From assembly GCA_910579035.1 (NCBI GenBank), contig CAJTSR010000005.1, positions 1 to 64,000 on the forward strand: a stretch of DNA of 64,000 nt, given 5' to 3'. This DNA comes from an uncultured Muribaculaceae bacterium. GTDB lineage: Bacteria > Bacteroidota > Bacteroidia > Bacteroidales > Muribaculaceae. Shown in pieces: positions 38,157-47,374 of the stretch; positions within the stretch are counted from its first letter, which is position 1; every line of letters begins with the position of its first letter. The translations under genes were made by a program, and so were the position numbers. The notes below the pieces were generated by a model. It worked only from the letters and a program-made list of their open reading frames with translations. It did no database searches and was not told the DNA's origin.

Positions 38157-38220
38157 AAGCAAAAATTATTTAGCACAGCAGCAAATACATAGCAGTATTA
38201 GACTACCATATGTGATTGCA

Positions 38221-38250
38221 CAAATATATGGATTTTATTGTATTATCCAA
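38221..38250 (-). promoter_or_regulatory. Promoter of the anchor-J protein gene
   Basis: Minus strand: TTG (38248-38250), 19 bases, TATATTTG (38221-38228). Leader about 58 bases, AT-rich. The remaining 38251-38369 has no gene. Confidence 0.65.
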
Positions 38251-38369
38251 CTGTCATTAGCCATTTAGCCCATATTATCAGCCAAAACAACCAATAAATA
38301 CCGTTAATCAGCCCACAAACAACAGGATAACTATATATAAGCATAAGCAAGCCACATCGCACCAAATAA

Positions 38370-38410
38370 AAACTCTCCGATGCTCAAGGCTGCTCGTGCA
38401 TCGGAGGGTT
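38370..38410 (-). terminator. Terminator of cysS
   Basis: CTCCGATGC (38375-38383) pairs with GCATCGGAG (38398-38406); minus strand continues AGTTTTTATT. It lies 23 bases after the cysS stop. Confidence 0.85.
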
Positions 38411-38432
38411 TTATGTATTGGATATAATGCGG

Positions 38433-39914
38433 CTATTTCAGCGACCACTCCACACCGTCCTTGGTGTCCTTCACAGAGAAGCCAAGCTCTGCGAGGCGGT
38501 CGCGAATCAGGTCGGAAGTACCCCAGTCCTTGCGGGCCTTTGCCTCTGAGCGTATCTGGAGCAGCAGGTCCACCGCCTGTTCGTAGGGGCGGGTGGCATC
38601 GGCGCCTCCATCGGCCACGCCCTCGGGGCTGATGCCGAGAATCTCCACCATAAAGGTGTCGAAGAAGCGGCGCAGCGTTTCGAGGTCGGCCTCGGTAGCG
38701 CTTGCATTGTGGTCGTTGACCTGGTTGACAATGCGCACGGCGTCGAACAGCACGCCTATAAGCACCGGCGTGTTGAAATCATCGTCGAGAGCCTCGTATG
38801 CACGCCCCTCAAGCCCGGACACATCTACCGTCGACACCTCTGCCGGCTTCAGCTCCTTGAGGCGACGGTACCCGTCGAACAGACGCCCGAGCGCCTTCTC
38901 GGCACCCTGCAGGGCCTCGTTGCTGAAATCGACAGTGCCGCGATAGTGCGCCTGAAGAATGAAGAAGCGTATGGTCATCGGCGAGTATGCCTGCTCCAAT
39001 AGCGGATGGGAGCCGGTAAAGAACTCGTCGAGCGTTATGAAGTTACCCAGCGACTTACCCATCTTCTTGCCGTTGATGGTAATCATGTTGTTGTGCATCC
39101 AGTAGCGCACCGAGTGGCTGCCGTTGTGGGCCACCGACTGGGCTATCTCGCAATCGTGGTGCGGGAACTTGAGGTCCATGCCGCCGCCGTGTATGTCGAA
39201 CCGGCGTCCGAGATACTTCTCGCTCATGGTCGAACACTCCAGATGCCAGCCGGGGAAGCCCTCGCTCCATGGCGACGGCCAGTGCATTATATGCTCCGGC
39301 GCGGCCTTCTTCCACAAAGCGAAGTCGGCGGGATTGCGCTTCTCCTCCTGCCCGTCGAGTGCGCGGGTAGTGGAAAGAAGCTCGTCGATATTGCGGCCCG
39401 ACAGGCGTCCGTAGCCGAAATCGGCATTGAACTTGGGCACATCGAAGTACACCGACCCGCAGCTCTCATAGGCATAGCCGCTGTCAAGAATCTTCTTGAT
39501 ATACTCTATCTGCTCTATGATATGGCCCGAGGCATGCGGCTCTATCGAGGGCGGCAGCACGCCGAGGGCTTCCATCGCCTTGTGATAGCGCAGCAGATAG
39601 TGCTGCACCACCTCCATAGGCTCAAGCTGCTCCAGACGCGCCTTCTTGGCGATCTTGTCCTCGCCTTCGTCGGCATCGTGTTCAAGATGCCCCACGTCGG
39701 TGATATTGCGCACATAGCGAACCTTGTAGCCCAGATGGGTAAGATAGCGGTACACAATGTCGAAAGTTATCGCCGGACGGGCATGGCCCAGATGGCCGTC
39801 GCCGTACACGGTGGGACCGCAAACGTACATACCCACAAAAGGTTCGTTAAGCGGCTTGAATGCCTCTTTCTGGCGCGACAGCGAGTTATAGATAAGTAAG
39901 TTGTGGGCTTTCAT
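38433..39914 (-). CDS. cysS: Cysteine--tRNA ligase
   Basis: Class I synthetase that charges tRNA-Cys. The ATG at 39914 gives 493 residues; a longer in-frame opening into the DUF3467 gene is rejected. The HIGH motif is HLGH within CGPTVYGDGHLGHARP. The KMSKS loop is KMGKS in KKMGKSLGNF. Zinc ligands include the cysteine in MYVCGPT and the HLECSTM region. All family blocks, including the C-terminal anticodon-binding part, are present. Confidence 0.97.
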   Translation of the reverse strand: MKAHNLLIYNSLSRQKEAFKPLNEPFVGMYVCGPTVYGDGHLGHARPAITFDIVYRYLTHLGYKVRYVRNITDVGHLEHDADEGEDKIAKKARLEQLEPMEVVQHYLLRYHKAMEALGVLPPSIEPHASGHIIEQIEYIKKILDSGYAYESCGSVYFDVPKFNADFGYGRLSGRNIDELLSTTRALDGQEEKRNPADFALWKKAAPEHIMHWPSPWSEGFPGWHLECSTMSEKYLGRRFDIHGGGMDLKFPHHDCEIAQSVAHNGSHSVRYWMHNNMITINGKKMGKSLGNFITLDEFFTGSHPLLEQAYSPMTIRFFILQAHYRGTVDFSNEALQGAEKALGRLFDGYRRLKELKPAEVSTVDVSGLEGRAYEALDDDFNTPVLIGVLFDAVRIVNQVNDHNASATEADLETLRRFFDTFMVEILGISPEGVADGGADATRPYEQAVDLLLQIRSEAKARKDWGTSDLIRDRLAELGFSVKDTKDGVEWSLK

Positions 39915-39924
39915 CGCTTGTTGA

Positions 39925-40227
39925 TTATGCTTCGAAAGGATTCGGAATACCGCCCTTGGGAGGTGTCTGAGGCGTTTTGCGCTGTATCTCGCCGAAAGTC
40001 TGCTCATACTTGGCCACATTGTCGCGGAGGGCGAAAAGCAGCGTCTTGGCATTTTCAGGAGCCATTACGATGCGGCTGAGCACGCGTGCCTGCGGCAGAT
40101 TGGGCGCAAGGCTGATGAAGTCGAGGAAAAACTCGTTCGGGCCGTGCGATATCAGGGCGAGGTTGGAGTACTGGCCGCCGCCGATTTCGGGGGGCAGCTC
40201 TATTTTGATTTCTTGTTTCTTTTCCAT
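39925..40227 (-). CDS. DUF3467 protein
   Basis: Small cytoplasmic protein of 100 residues of the DUF3467 family. Conserved segments: GGQYSNLALISHGPNEFFLDF and a run ending RVLSRIVMAPENAKTLLFAL, then DNVAKYEQTFGEI. Function unknown; often found near transcription or translation genes. It ends with a Pro-rich tail. It lies 10 bases upstream of cysS and 6 bases after the lipoprotein gene, so it is probably in the same transcript. Confidence 0.85.
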   Translation of the reverse strand: MEKKQEIKIELPPEIGGGQYSNLALISHGPNEFFLDFISLAPNLPQARVLSRIVMAPENAKTLLFALRDNVAKYEQTFGEIQRKTPQTPPKGGIPNPFEA

Positions 40228-40233
40228 TATGGT

Positions 40234-40950
40234 TTATTTATCAGGATTAGGTGAAGGGGTTATTTCGCTTGTCTTGTCGATGGTTACGCAAGAGGGCATC
40301 ATGGCTCCGTCGTTGAAGTAGTATACCTTGACGCCGTTCACGCCCGGACGGTTCCACAGGCCGGCGATGTTGTACGAGGCATAGAACGCGAAGTTGTACA
40401 TCGAGCTGCTGTTGCCCGACTTGAACACAACGTGAAGTTCGGGGTATTCGCTGTCGACGGTCTTTTCATCGACATATACATAGAATTTTTTGGGAGTGGC
40501 CGTGGATATTGCCTGAAATGCCATGTTGAGATAATATCCCGAACGCCATACCGACGTTCCGGGCATCACGATTCTGTCGGAAGCCCAGTTATCGAGGGTG
40601 TCGACCACTGCGGGCACGGGAGCCGAGCCTTTGCCGAGGGTGGGGCTGGCGGCAGCCACCGTCACAGGGCCGCTTTCGCCACGCTTGTTCGACTCGGGGT
40701 GGTAGATGGCCAGTATTCGGGTACCGGGAGTGAATATCTCGGTAGAGAATGCCTGTGTGGTGGTAAGAGTGATCAGAGGGGAGTCGTCTTTCTCGCGGAA
40801 AGTCATCACCGAGCCGGTGGGCGCGGTAGATTCGAGAGTCACGATGTCGGCGTACTGGTTGTCGGTATCGCTGTCGTCCGAGCTGTTACAAGCGGTGAAT
40901 GCGAACATTGCAGTGGCAGCAGCCACGATTGAGATTAATGATTTGAACAT
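40234..40950 (-). CDS. NigD-like lipoprotein
   Basis: Predicted lipoprotein of 238 residues with signal ending FTAC (Cys21), followed by an acidic Ser/Asp stretch typical of surface-exported Bacteroidetes lipoproteins. The body looks like a NigD-like two-domain protein (TRILAIYHPESNKRG, VWRSGYYLNMAFQAIST, LHVVFKSG). NigD is named from bacteriocin (nigrescin) loci, but relatives are widespread and their role is unclear. It sits between DUF3467 and an ABC ATPase gene. Confidence 0.7.
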   Translation of the reverse strand: MFKSLISIVAAATAMFAFTACNSSDDSDTDNQYADIVTLESTAPTGSVMTFREKDDSPLITLTTTQAFSTEIFTPGTRILAIYHPESNKRGESGPVTVAAASPTLGKGSAPVPAVVDTLDNWASDRIVMPGTSVWRSGYYLNMAFQAISTATPKKFYVYVDEKTVDSEYPELHVVFKSGNSSSMYNFAFYASYNIAGLWNRPGVNGVKVYYFNDGAMMPSCVTIDKTSEITPSPNPDK

Positions 40951-40963
40951 CTTCTTGCTGTTT

Positions 40964-41641
40964 TTATTTTGTAGATTGGTTAATTGTCGATATTATCCTG
41001 CCGTCGGCCATGCGCACCACGGTGTCGGCATCGGCGGCAAGATTGTCGTCGTGCGTCACGATGGCGAATGTGGCACCAAGCTCGTCGCGCAGGCGGAAGA
41101 AGAGGCGGTGAAGCTCGGCACGGTTCTGCAGGTCGAGGCTTCCCGAAGGCTCGTCGGCAAAGACTATCTTCGGGTCGTTGACAAGCGCACGGGCCACGGC
41201 GGCCCGCTGGCACTCGCCTCCCGACAGTTCGGACGGCCTGTGGCTGTCGCGCCCTTCGAGATGCAGCCTGCCCAACAGCGCGCGGGCCTTGGCAAAGGCC
41301 TCCTGCCGCGACGCCCCTCCGATGAGAGCCGGCATGGCCACATTCTCTATCAGCGTGAACTCCGGCAGAAGGCGGTGGAACTGGAACACAAAACCGATGT
41401 TGGAGTTGCGGAAGCGCGACAGCTTGCTGTCGGACAGCGCCGTAAGGTCAACGCCGTCGTAGCGCAGCACGCCGCCGGCATCGGCCGACGACAGCGTGCC
41501 CAGAATCTGGAGCAAGGTGGTTTTACCAGCCCCGCTCGGTCCGACAATGGCTGTGACGCGCCCCGGCTCGATATCGATGTCGATGCCTTTGAGCACCTCG
41601 AGCGAGCCGAAGGTTTTGTGTATGTTCCGTGCCTGTATCAT
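40964..41641 (-). CDS. LolD-like ABC transporter ATPase
   Basis: ATP-binding subunit of 225 residues in the LolD/MacB-like group. Start at 41641 gives MIQARNIHKTFGSLEVLKGI. Walker A is GPSGAGKT, the signature LSGGECQRAAVARAL, Walker B IVFADEPSGSLD, and the H-loop is in IVTHDD. The partner permease is not adjacent, so its transport substrate (lipoproteins or a small compound) is unknown. Its ATG shares one base with the slyD-like stop (TGATG), so it is translationally coupled. Confidence 0.9.
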   Translation of the reverse strand: MIQARNIHKTFGSLEVLKGIDIDIEPGRVTAIVGPSGAGKTTLLQILGTLSSADAGGVLRYDGVDLTALSDSKLSRFRNSNIGFVFQFHRLLPEFTLIENVAMPALIGGASRQEAFAKARALLGRLHLEGRDSHRPSELSGGECQRAAVARALVNDPKIVFADEPSGSLDLQNRAELHRLFFRLRDELGATFAIVTHDDNLAADADTVVRMADGRIISTINQSTK

Positions 41642-42225
41642 CAGCAGCCTCCGCAACCGTTGCCACCGCCGCAGCAACCGCCTTCGTGGTCGCCGCAGCT
41701 TCCGTCATGGTCGCCGCAGCCACAGCCACAACCGCAGCCGGCCTTGGGCGAGAGTTCTTCGGGAGTGGCCTCGCGCACCTCGCCTACCTCGCCCACAAAG
41801 CGCACGCGGTCTTTTGCCAGCGGGTGGTTGAGGTCAAGAACCACGGCGTCGGGGGTAAGGCGCACCACTGTGCCGTCGATGCGGTAACCGTCGGGAGTCA
41901 TAAGCGGTATCAGCGCGCCGGGAGTGAACATTTCCTCGTCGAACTTGCCGTCGACAAGGAAGTGGTCGCGGGGAATGGTGTAGACCTCTTCCTCCGAGTA
42001 GGGGCCGAAGCCTTTTTCCGGCTCGGCGTAGAAGTCGAATTTGTAGCCTTTCTCCTTGCCCTGAAGCTCTTCTTCGAGAGCCTCCACGAATCCGAGGGTA
42101 AGGCCGGCAACGGCGCGGTCGGGATCGTCGGCAGTAACTTCGTGTACGAGAGTTTCGCTACCGTCCTTGTTCACGCGGTAGAGCTTATAGCTTATTTCAA
42201 AGTATTTTCCGTTTTCTATCTTCAT
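41641..42225 (-). CDS. SlyD-like FKBP prolyl isomerase with metal-binding tail
   Basis: Peptidyl-prolyl isomerase/chaperone of 194 residues. The ATG at 42225 gives MKIENGKYFEISYKLY. The FKBP core is interrupted by an insert-in-flap domain (residues ~75-130, YSEEEVYTIPRDHFLVDG). The C-terminal ~35 residues are almost only Cys, Gly, His and Asp (KAGCGCGCGCGDHDG, GGCCGGGNGCGGC), a likely nickel- or zinc-binding tail like that of E. coli SlyD, which serves hydrogenase nickel insertion. No hydrogenase or urease gene is in the window. Confidence 0.9.
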   Translation of the reverse strand: MKIENGKYFEISYKLYRVNKDGSETLVHEVTADDPDRAVAGLTLGFVEALEEELQGKEKGYKFDFYAEPEKGFGPYSEEEVYTIPRDHFLVDGKFDEEMFTPGALIPLMTPDGYRIDGTVVRLTPDAVVLDLNHPLAKDRVRFVGEVGEVREATPEELSPKAGCGCGCGCGDHDGSCGDHEGGCCGGGNGCGGC

Positions 42226-42285
42226 ATCGGTTGTAATATGTTCTGTTAATAAAATGCGCACTTAAGCATAACCTTGCATGGCGCA

Positions 42286-43908
42286 TCAAAGTTTTATTTC
42301 GGGAACTTTCAGTCGTTCGCCGGCGTCTTCCACTATGGAGCGGAAGTAGCGTTCGTTGTATCCTCCGAACACCGGTTGTTCGGGCATTCCGTCGGCAGTG
42401 CGGGCGAACTTGCCGTCAGCTTCTTTCTTGATGTTTCCGTCGAGATACTTCACAAAGAGGTAGTCGCCGAGCTGCTTGTAGTCGGCAGTTGCCTTTGAAG
42501 CCCAGTGCATGGTAAGCTGGCGCAGAGCGTCCTGCGAGGCGCCTTCCGCGGCAGCCTTGGCCACGTCGTCGCCTATCTGCTGCTCGAGCGCGCCCTGCAC
42601 GCGGCGTATGTCGGGTATCATCTGCGAGTAGCGGTTGTATGCCTGGTTGGCCACGTAGTTGTTGACCCAGAACATGGCGTCCCACGACAGGGTATAGAGG
42701 TCGGCATGGCCGTCGAGGGCGCGGGGAACGGTGTCGGTGCTGTTGAACACCGGCAGGTACACGCAGGTGTTGGCGTCGTCGACTCCGAACCACAGTATGC
42801 CGCGCATGGCGTCGTGGCGAGCCTTGTTCATATCTGCCACGAAGGAGAATCCTGTCTGCTGGGTAGCAATGGCGCGCTCGTGGGTGTACTCCTGTCCGTC
42901 AACAGTGTATCCCATAGGACGCCAGCGGTAGGGGCATTCAAACGGGCCTGCGCCGATATCCTTGGTCATATCGAGGTGCGTACCTTCAAAGTGGTCGCGC
43001 ATCATGCTCTTGAGGTCGTTGGCCGTAAGAGGCTTCACAGGCTTTACCCACAGCGGCATGGGCTCGCCCTTGCCTTCCATTATCCACGGTATGTAGGCGT
43101 CGATCTCGGCCTGCGGGGCGAAACGGCGGAAATATGCCCACACGCGGGCGTCGCAGCCTCGGAGCGCTCCGGCATCGGTCACGGCATATGCCAGCGAGAA
43201 GTCGAAGTCCTTGTCCTTTCCGCTGAAATATCCCTGCTTGCGGGCGAAATCGATAACATCGGGCGAATAGATGGTGTTCTTATCCTTGAGAGGGAATTTG
43301 TGTATGCGGGCGTGGTTGGCATGGCCGCTTATGTAGCCTTCGGGAACGCGGCGGGCAACCCACACGGCGCCCTTGTCGGCCTTTCCCTTGCCGATAAGCT
43401 CCATCACCCACACCTCGTCGGCATCGGCTATGGAGAACGACTCGCCCGAGGAAGCATAGCCGTAGTCGCGCACAAGGCCCGTCATCACGTCGATGGCCTC
43501 GCGGGCTGTCTTGGCGCGCTGCAGGGTTATGTATATCAGCGATCCGTAGTCGATTATGCCGCTGCCTTCAAGCTCGGGGCGACCGCCCCAGGTGCTCTCG
43601 GCTATGGTGAGGCCGTGTTCGTTCATATTGCCGATGGTGGCATATGTATGGGATGCCTCGGGAATCTCGCCAAGGAGCTTGCCGGTGTCCCATTCCACCA
43701 CCGGTCGCATGGTGCCTGCGGCGTGGTCGGCGGCCGGCTGGCGGTACAGCTCGCCGTAGAGCGTGTGGCTGTCGGCGGCATAGGTTATGATAGAGCTGCC
43801 GTCGGCGGTAGCGCCGGGAGCGGCAATAAGGCTCGTGCAGGCCGACGCCTCGGGGGCGGCGAGTGCCACTGCAAGTGCTGCGATGGTGCTGAGAATGGTT
43901 CTTTTCAT
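42286..43908 (-). CDS. C69-family dipeptidase
   Basis: Predicted exported N-terminal-nucleophile hydrolase of 540 residues, cleaving dipeptides. Start at 43908 gives a signal peptide (MKRTILSTIA through PEASA) directly followed by the catalytic Cys24 (ACTSLIAAPGATADGSS), which becomes the N-terminal nucleophile. IGNMNEHGLTIAESTWGGR and DEVWVMELIG are conserved. It lies 60 bases upstream of the slyD-like gene and 38 bases after the AddA-like gene. Confidence 0.93.
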   Translation of the reverse strand: MKRTILSTIAALAVALAAPEASACTSLIAAPGATADGSSIITYAADSHTLYGELYRQPAADHAAGTMRPVVEWDTGKLLGEIPEASHTYATIGNMNEHGLTIAESTWGGRPELEGSGIIDYGSLIYITLQRAKTAREAIDVMTGLVRDYGYASSGESFSIADADEVWVMELIGKGKADKGAVWVARRVPEGYISGHANHARIHKFPLKDKNTIYSPDVIDFARKQGYFSGKDKDFDFSLAYAVTDAGALRGCDARVWAYFRRFAPQAEIDAYIPWIMEGKGEPMPLWVKPVKPLTANDLKSMMRDHFEGTHLDMTKDIGAGPFECPYRWRPMGYTVDGQEYTHERAIATQQTGFSFVADMNKARHDAMRGILWFGVDDANTCVYLPVFNSTDTVPRALDGHADLYTLSWDAMFWVNNYVANQAYNRYSQMIPDIRRVQGALEQQIGDDVAKAAAEGASQDALRQLTMHWASKATADYKQLGDYLFVKYLDGNIKKEADGKFARTADGMPEQPVFGGYNERYFRSIVEDAGERLKVPEIKL

Positions 43909-43946
43909 ATTTTGTAGTTGGTGCATTATTATATCAACGGCAAATA

Positions 43947-46900
43947 TCATACTTTTATTATCTTTCCGAGCAAGGGATACCACAGATAGCCCGCCACTTC
44001 CTTACGGCCAAGACGGCGCATAAGGCCGAGGTATACCTCCACCTGCCGCCTGTGCGACGTCCTCGGTTCGGTGGTGAACTTGTAGTCGACAACCGTCACA
44101 CCTCCGTCGGGACTTACCACCACGCGGTCGGGGCGGAACGACTCGCCGGTTTCCGGCACATAGATGGAGCGCTCGGCATAGACCTTGTTCACAGGGTCGA
44201 ACCACGCGCGGGCCTGCTCGCCACCGACCTCGAACGCGGCCTCAAGCTCGGCGCGGTATTCCGCCGCCACAGCCGCCGGGAGCGACAGACGCGCTGCCAG
44301 CCGCGCCACCGAGGCCTCCAGTTCGCCGATGGTGCGCATGGAGGCAAGCACCGTGTGGAGGTCGTTGCCGCGCCTTGCGGCCTCGGCCATGAGGCCGCCG
44401 GCGGGAGCGCTGTCGCTTATCTCTTTCTCTTCCTCGCCGCCTATGTCGAGGCCGTCGCCGGCAAGTATGTCGTCGATGGCGGTAAGCTCGCGGGTGTCGT
44501 CGCGGAACGACACCCTGTATGCCCCGGCAGCATCGGCAAGGCTCTTTTCTTCCTCTTTTTCCTCCGGCACGGTCGGGTAGCCGTAGGCAAACAGGCCGTC
44601 TTCAATGCTGTAGAAGTCGCCCAGAGGCATCAGCGACGGATTTGACGACTCCTCGGCATCGCCTCCCGACTCGAAAGCCTCGGCAAGCCACGTGCCCATG
44701 GCCTTGCGACCCGAATATACGCACAGCTCGCGCGAGGCGCGGGTGTATGCCACGTAGGCAAGGTTGAGGTTGTCGGCATCAATGGCACGGTCGTTGTCCG
44801 CCAAAAAGTCGGCAAAGGGCGAAATGCCGGGAGTTTTGAGCACGTCGGAAGTCGACACGGTGACACGCAGCAGCGGAGGCACCACGGAGTCGTCGATGCC
44901 GTCGAAAGCGCCGTCGCCGACAGGAATCCACATCTCGTCGGTGGTGCGGCGCAGCTTCCAGTCGGCTGCCGGCATATGGACGCAGGCACGTTCGAGTCCC
45001 TTCGACTTATGCACCGTCATTATCTCCACGGCGTCGAGATTGGCCGCCGCCTTGATAGACCACCGCTCGACATTGCGGTCATAATCGGCCAAAAAGGTAG
45101 CCAGCGACGGGTCGGGACCGTCGCAATGCTTCACGGCTATATCCTGCAGGGCGGCTATGTAGGCATACTCGGCCTCGCGCTGGTGCTCGGGTATCTTGCA
45201 GGCTATTATGGCCTCTATCAGCGCCACAAGGTTGGCCGGATTCCCGGCGCGTATGTCCATCACCTGCCTGCCGAGGGCGCCCGACGCCTCGGAAGCGTCG
45301 CCAAGGGCCAGCTCGAGGGCTTCCTCCGGCTCGCAGCCCTCGCCCCGGAAGTAATCGAAGCGGCTTATCATCATCACGATGTCGGACTGCGAGGCATACT
45401 TGGGAGCCTCCGGCGCGCGCGAAGCCTCGGAGGGCGACGCATAGGAGCGCTCGACGAGCTTGAGCATGCCGATTATCGACCGCACGGCGCCCGAGCTGTT
45501 GAGCATCAGCGCCTCGCTCGAGAGCAGGCGTATCTCGGGGTGGTGGGCTATAAGGTACTCGGCAGCGGCCTTGGCCTCCTTGCGTTCGCGGGTGAGTATG
45601 AGAATGTCGCGCCAGCGATAGCCGGCATCGTGCTGCCGCAGTATCTCTCTTGCCATTTCGGCGAATACCTGCTCCTGTATGCCGTCGGCCTCGGTATCGA
45701 CGAATTTCAGGCGGATATAGGCCGGAGTGTCGGCCTTCTGCCGCGATGGTGTCTGCACAACGTTGCCGTAGCTGTCGGCACCGCGAAGCCGAGCCATGCG
45801 CCTGAACAGGCTGTTGTTGAACCGCACTATCGCCCCGGCGCTGCGGTAGTTGGTATTGTCGGCGGGGTCTGTGCCGCGCAGCGTGTGCGAGGCGGGGAAG
45901 TCGCGCTCGCCCACGATATGGCCCAGCAGGGCGCTGTCGGAATTTCTGAAGCGGTAGATTGCCTGCTTCTCGTCGCCGATTATGAGGCAGTCGTGGCCTT
46001 CGGCTATGCTGTTGGCCACCAGGGGGCGCAGGTTGTGCCACTGGAGGTGGGAGGTGTCCTGAAACTCGTCGATAAGCAGGCTGTCGAGCTTCATGCCGAG
46101 GCGTTCGTATATGAAGGGCATCTCGGCATCGCTGATTATACGCCGCAGGAGGTCGCCGGTGTCGGATATGAGTACGAGGTTGCTGTCTTTGAGGAATGCC
46201 TGCAGGTATTTTTCGGCCATACCTATAAACTCGAGCAACGGCAGCGAGTCTCGCACGGCGGCGAGCACGCCACGGCGCGCCACACAGCTGCAGGCCGTGG
46301 CGGCAAAGGCGGCAGCAAGCCCAACGGCGGTGTCAAGCTCGGCGCCGAAGCGGGCATAGGCCTTTTTCTTGGTTTTGAGGAATAGGTCGTCGATGCCGGG
46401 CGAACCGAGAAGTTTCTGTATGGCGGCGGCCTCCAAGTCCTTGGGACGGAGCGAAGAGGCATCGGCTATGGCCTTCTCGACACGTGCCCGCACGGTTTTG
46501 TTGTACACATCGGCCGGTATGCCCGCTCTCTCCATATGGGAGGCAAAGCGCGCCGCAGCGGCTGCGACATCGGCATCGAGCCTGCCGGCCTGGCCGGCAA
46601 GAGCGCTGTCGAAGGCGGCTATCCGCGAAGGGTCGGCGCAGTATTCCCTCAGGGCGTCGGCACCTCGGGTATACGTTTCGTCGCCGAGGGCGTCGGCCAC
46701 CGAGCGCGCAAGGCGTGTGAGAATGTTGCCGGAGCGGTTGAAAAAGTTGTAGCTGCCGCCCTCGCCGAGGCGCGTGAATGCATAGGAGCGTATCCACTCG
46801 GTAAGGCGCCGGGCGTCGGCCGGACGGGCATAGTTCAGCTCGTCGAGCATCAGCGATATGCTTTGGGCAACGATGTCGCGCAGGTCGAGGCTCAGCTCAT

Positions 46901-47345
46901 AGTCGCCCTGGTGGTCGACTTCGCGCGAGAAAGTGCGCAGCACCGTCTGGAAAAACGAGTCGATGGTGCTGACATTGAAGTTGCCATAGTCGTAGAGCAT
47001 CTCGCCGAGCGCCGCTCCCGCTGCCTGCCGCAGTTCGTCGGAAGTGCAGCCGAACTCTGCGCACAACCTCTCGCGGTAGTCGGCGCGGCCGTCGCCTGCC
47101 AGCCGGTCGACCTCGCGCACGATTCGGCTTTTCATCTCCTCGGTTGCCGCGTTGGTAAAGGTTATGGCCAGTATGGCGCGGTGGCGGTTGCTGCGGCGCA
47201 CACCCGAGGGGGCATACTTAGGGCTGTTAAGCACATAGCTCCCGCCGGCATCGTCAAGTTTGATGCCGAGCAGGAGCTTTATGTATTCATAGGCAAGGGT
47301 GTATGTCTTACCCGAGCCTGCGGAAGCCTTGTATATGGTAAGCAT
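43947..47345 (-). CDS. AddA/RecB-like helicase-nuclease
   Basis: Predicted SF1A helicase with C-terminal nuclease, 1132 residues, for processing double-strand DNA ends. Walker A is ASAGSGKTYT at the N-terminus, Walker B DEFQDTSHLQWHNL, motif III QAIYRFRNSD, motif V VHKSKGLERA, and motif VI VAYTRASREL. The PD-(D/E)XK nuclease is in the last ~200 residues (RRGNDLHTVL, FRPDRVVV, TVVDYKFT). The AddB-like partner that usually sits beside it in Bacteroidetes is not in this window. It follows the DUF349 gene by 29 bases. Confidence 0.93.
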   Translation of the reverse strand: MLTIYKASAGSGKTYTLAYEYIKLLLGIKLDDAGGSYVLNSPKYAPSGVRRSNRHRAILAITFTNAATEEMKSRIVREVDRLAGDGRADYRERLCAEFGCTSDELRQAAGAALGEMLYDYGNFNVSTIDSFFQTVLRTFSREVDHQGDYELSLDLRDIVAQSISLMLDELNYARPADARRLTEWIRSYAFTRLGEGGSYNFFNRSGNILTRLARSVADALGDETYTRGADALREYCADPSRIAAFDSALAGQAGRLDADVAAAAARFASHMERAGIPADVYNKTVRARVEKAIADASSLRPKDLEAAAIQKLLGSPGIDDLFLKTKKKAYARFGAELDTAVGLAAAFAATACSCVARRGVLAAVRDSLPLLEFIGMAEKYLQAFLKDSNLVLISDTGDLLRRIISDAEMPFIYERLGMKLDSLLIDEFQDTSHLQWHNLRPLVANSIAEGHDCLIIGDEKQAIYRFRNSDSALLGHIVGERDFPASHTLRGTDPADNTNYRSAGAIVRFNNSLFRRMARLRGADSYGNVVQTPSRQKADTPAYIRLKFVDTEADGIQEQVFAEMAREILRQHDAGYRWRDILILTRERKEAKAAAEYLIAHHPEIRLLSSEALMLNSSGAVRSIIGMLKLVERSYASPSEASRAPEAPKYASQSDIVMMISRFDYFRGEGCEPEEALELALGDASEASGALGRQVMDIRAGNPANLVALIEAIIACKIPEHQREAEYAYIAALQDIAVKHCDGPDPSLATFLADYDRNVERWSIKAAANLDAVEIMTVHKSKGLERACVHMPAADWKLRRTTDEMWIPVGDGAFDGIDDSVVPPLLRVTVSTSDVLKTPGISPFADFLADNDRAIDADNLNLAYVAYTRASRELCVYSGRKAMGTWLAEAFESGGDAEESSNPSLMPLGDFYSIEDGLFAYGYPTVPEEKEEEKSLADAAGAYRVSFRDDTRELTAIDDILAGDGLDIGGEEEKEISDSAPAGGLMAEAARRGNDLHTVLASMRTIGELEASVARLAARLSLPAAVAAEYRAELEAAFEVGGEQARAWFDPVNKVYAERSIYVPETGESFRPDRVVVSPDGGVTVVDYKFTTEPRTSHRRQVEVYLGLMRRLGRKEVAGYLWYPLLGKIIKV

Positions 47346-47374
47346 TATCCAAGTGCAGGGCTTGCCTGAGGGCC

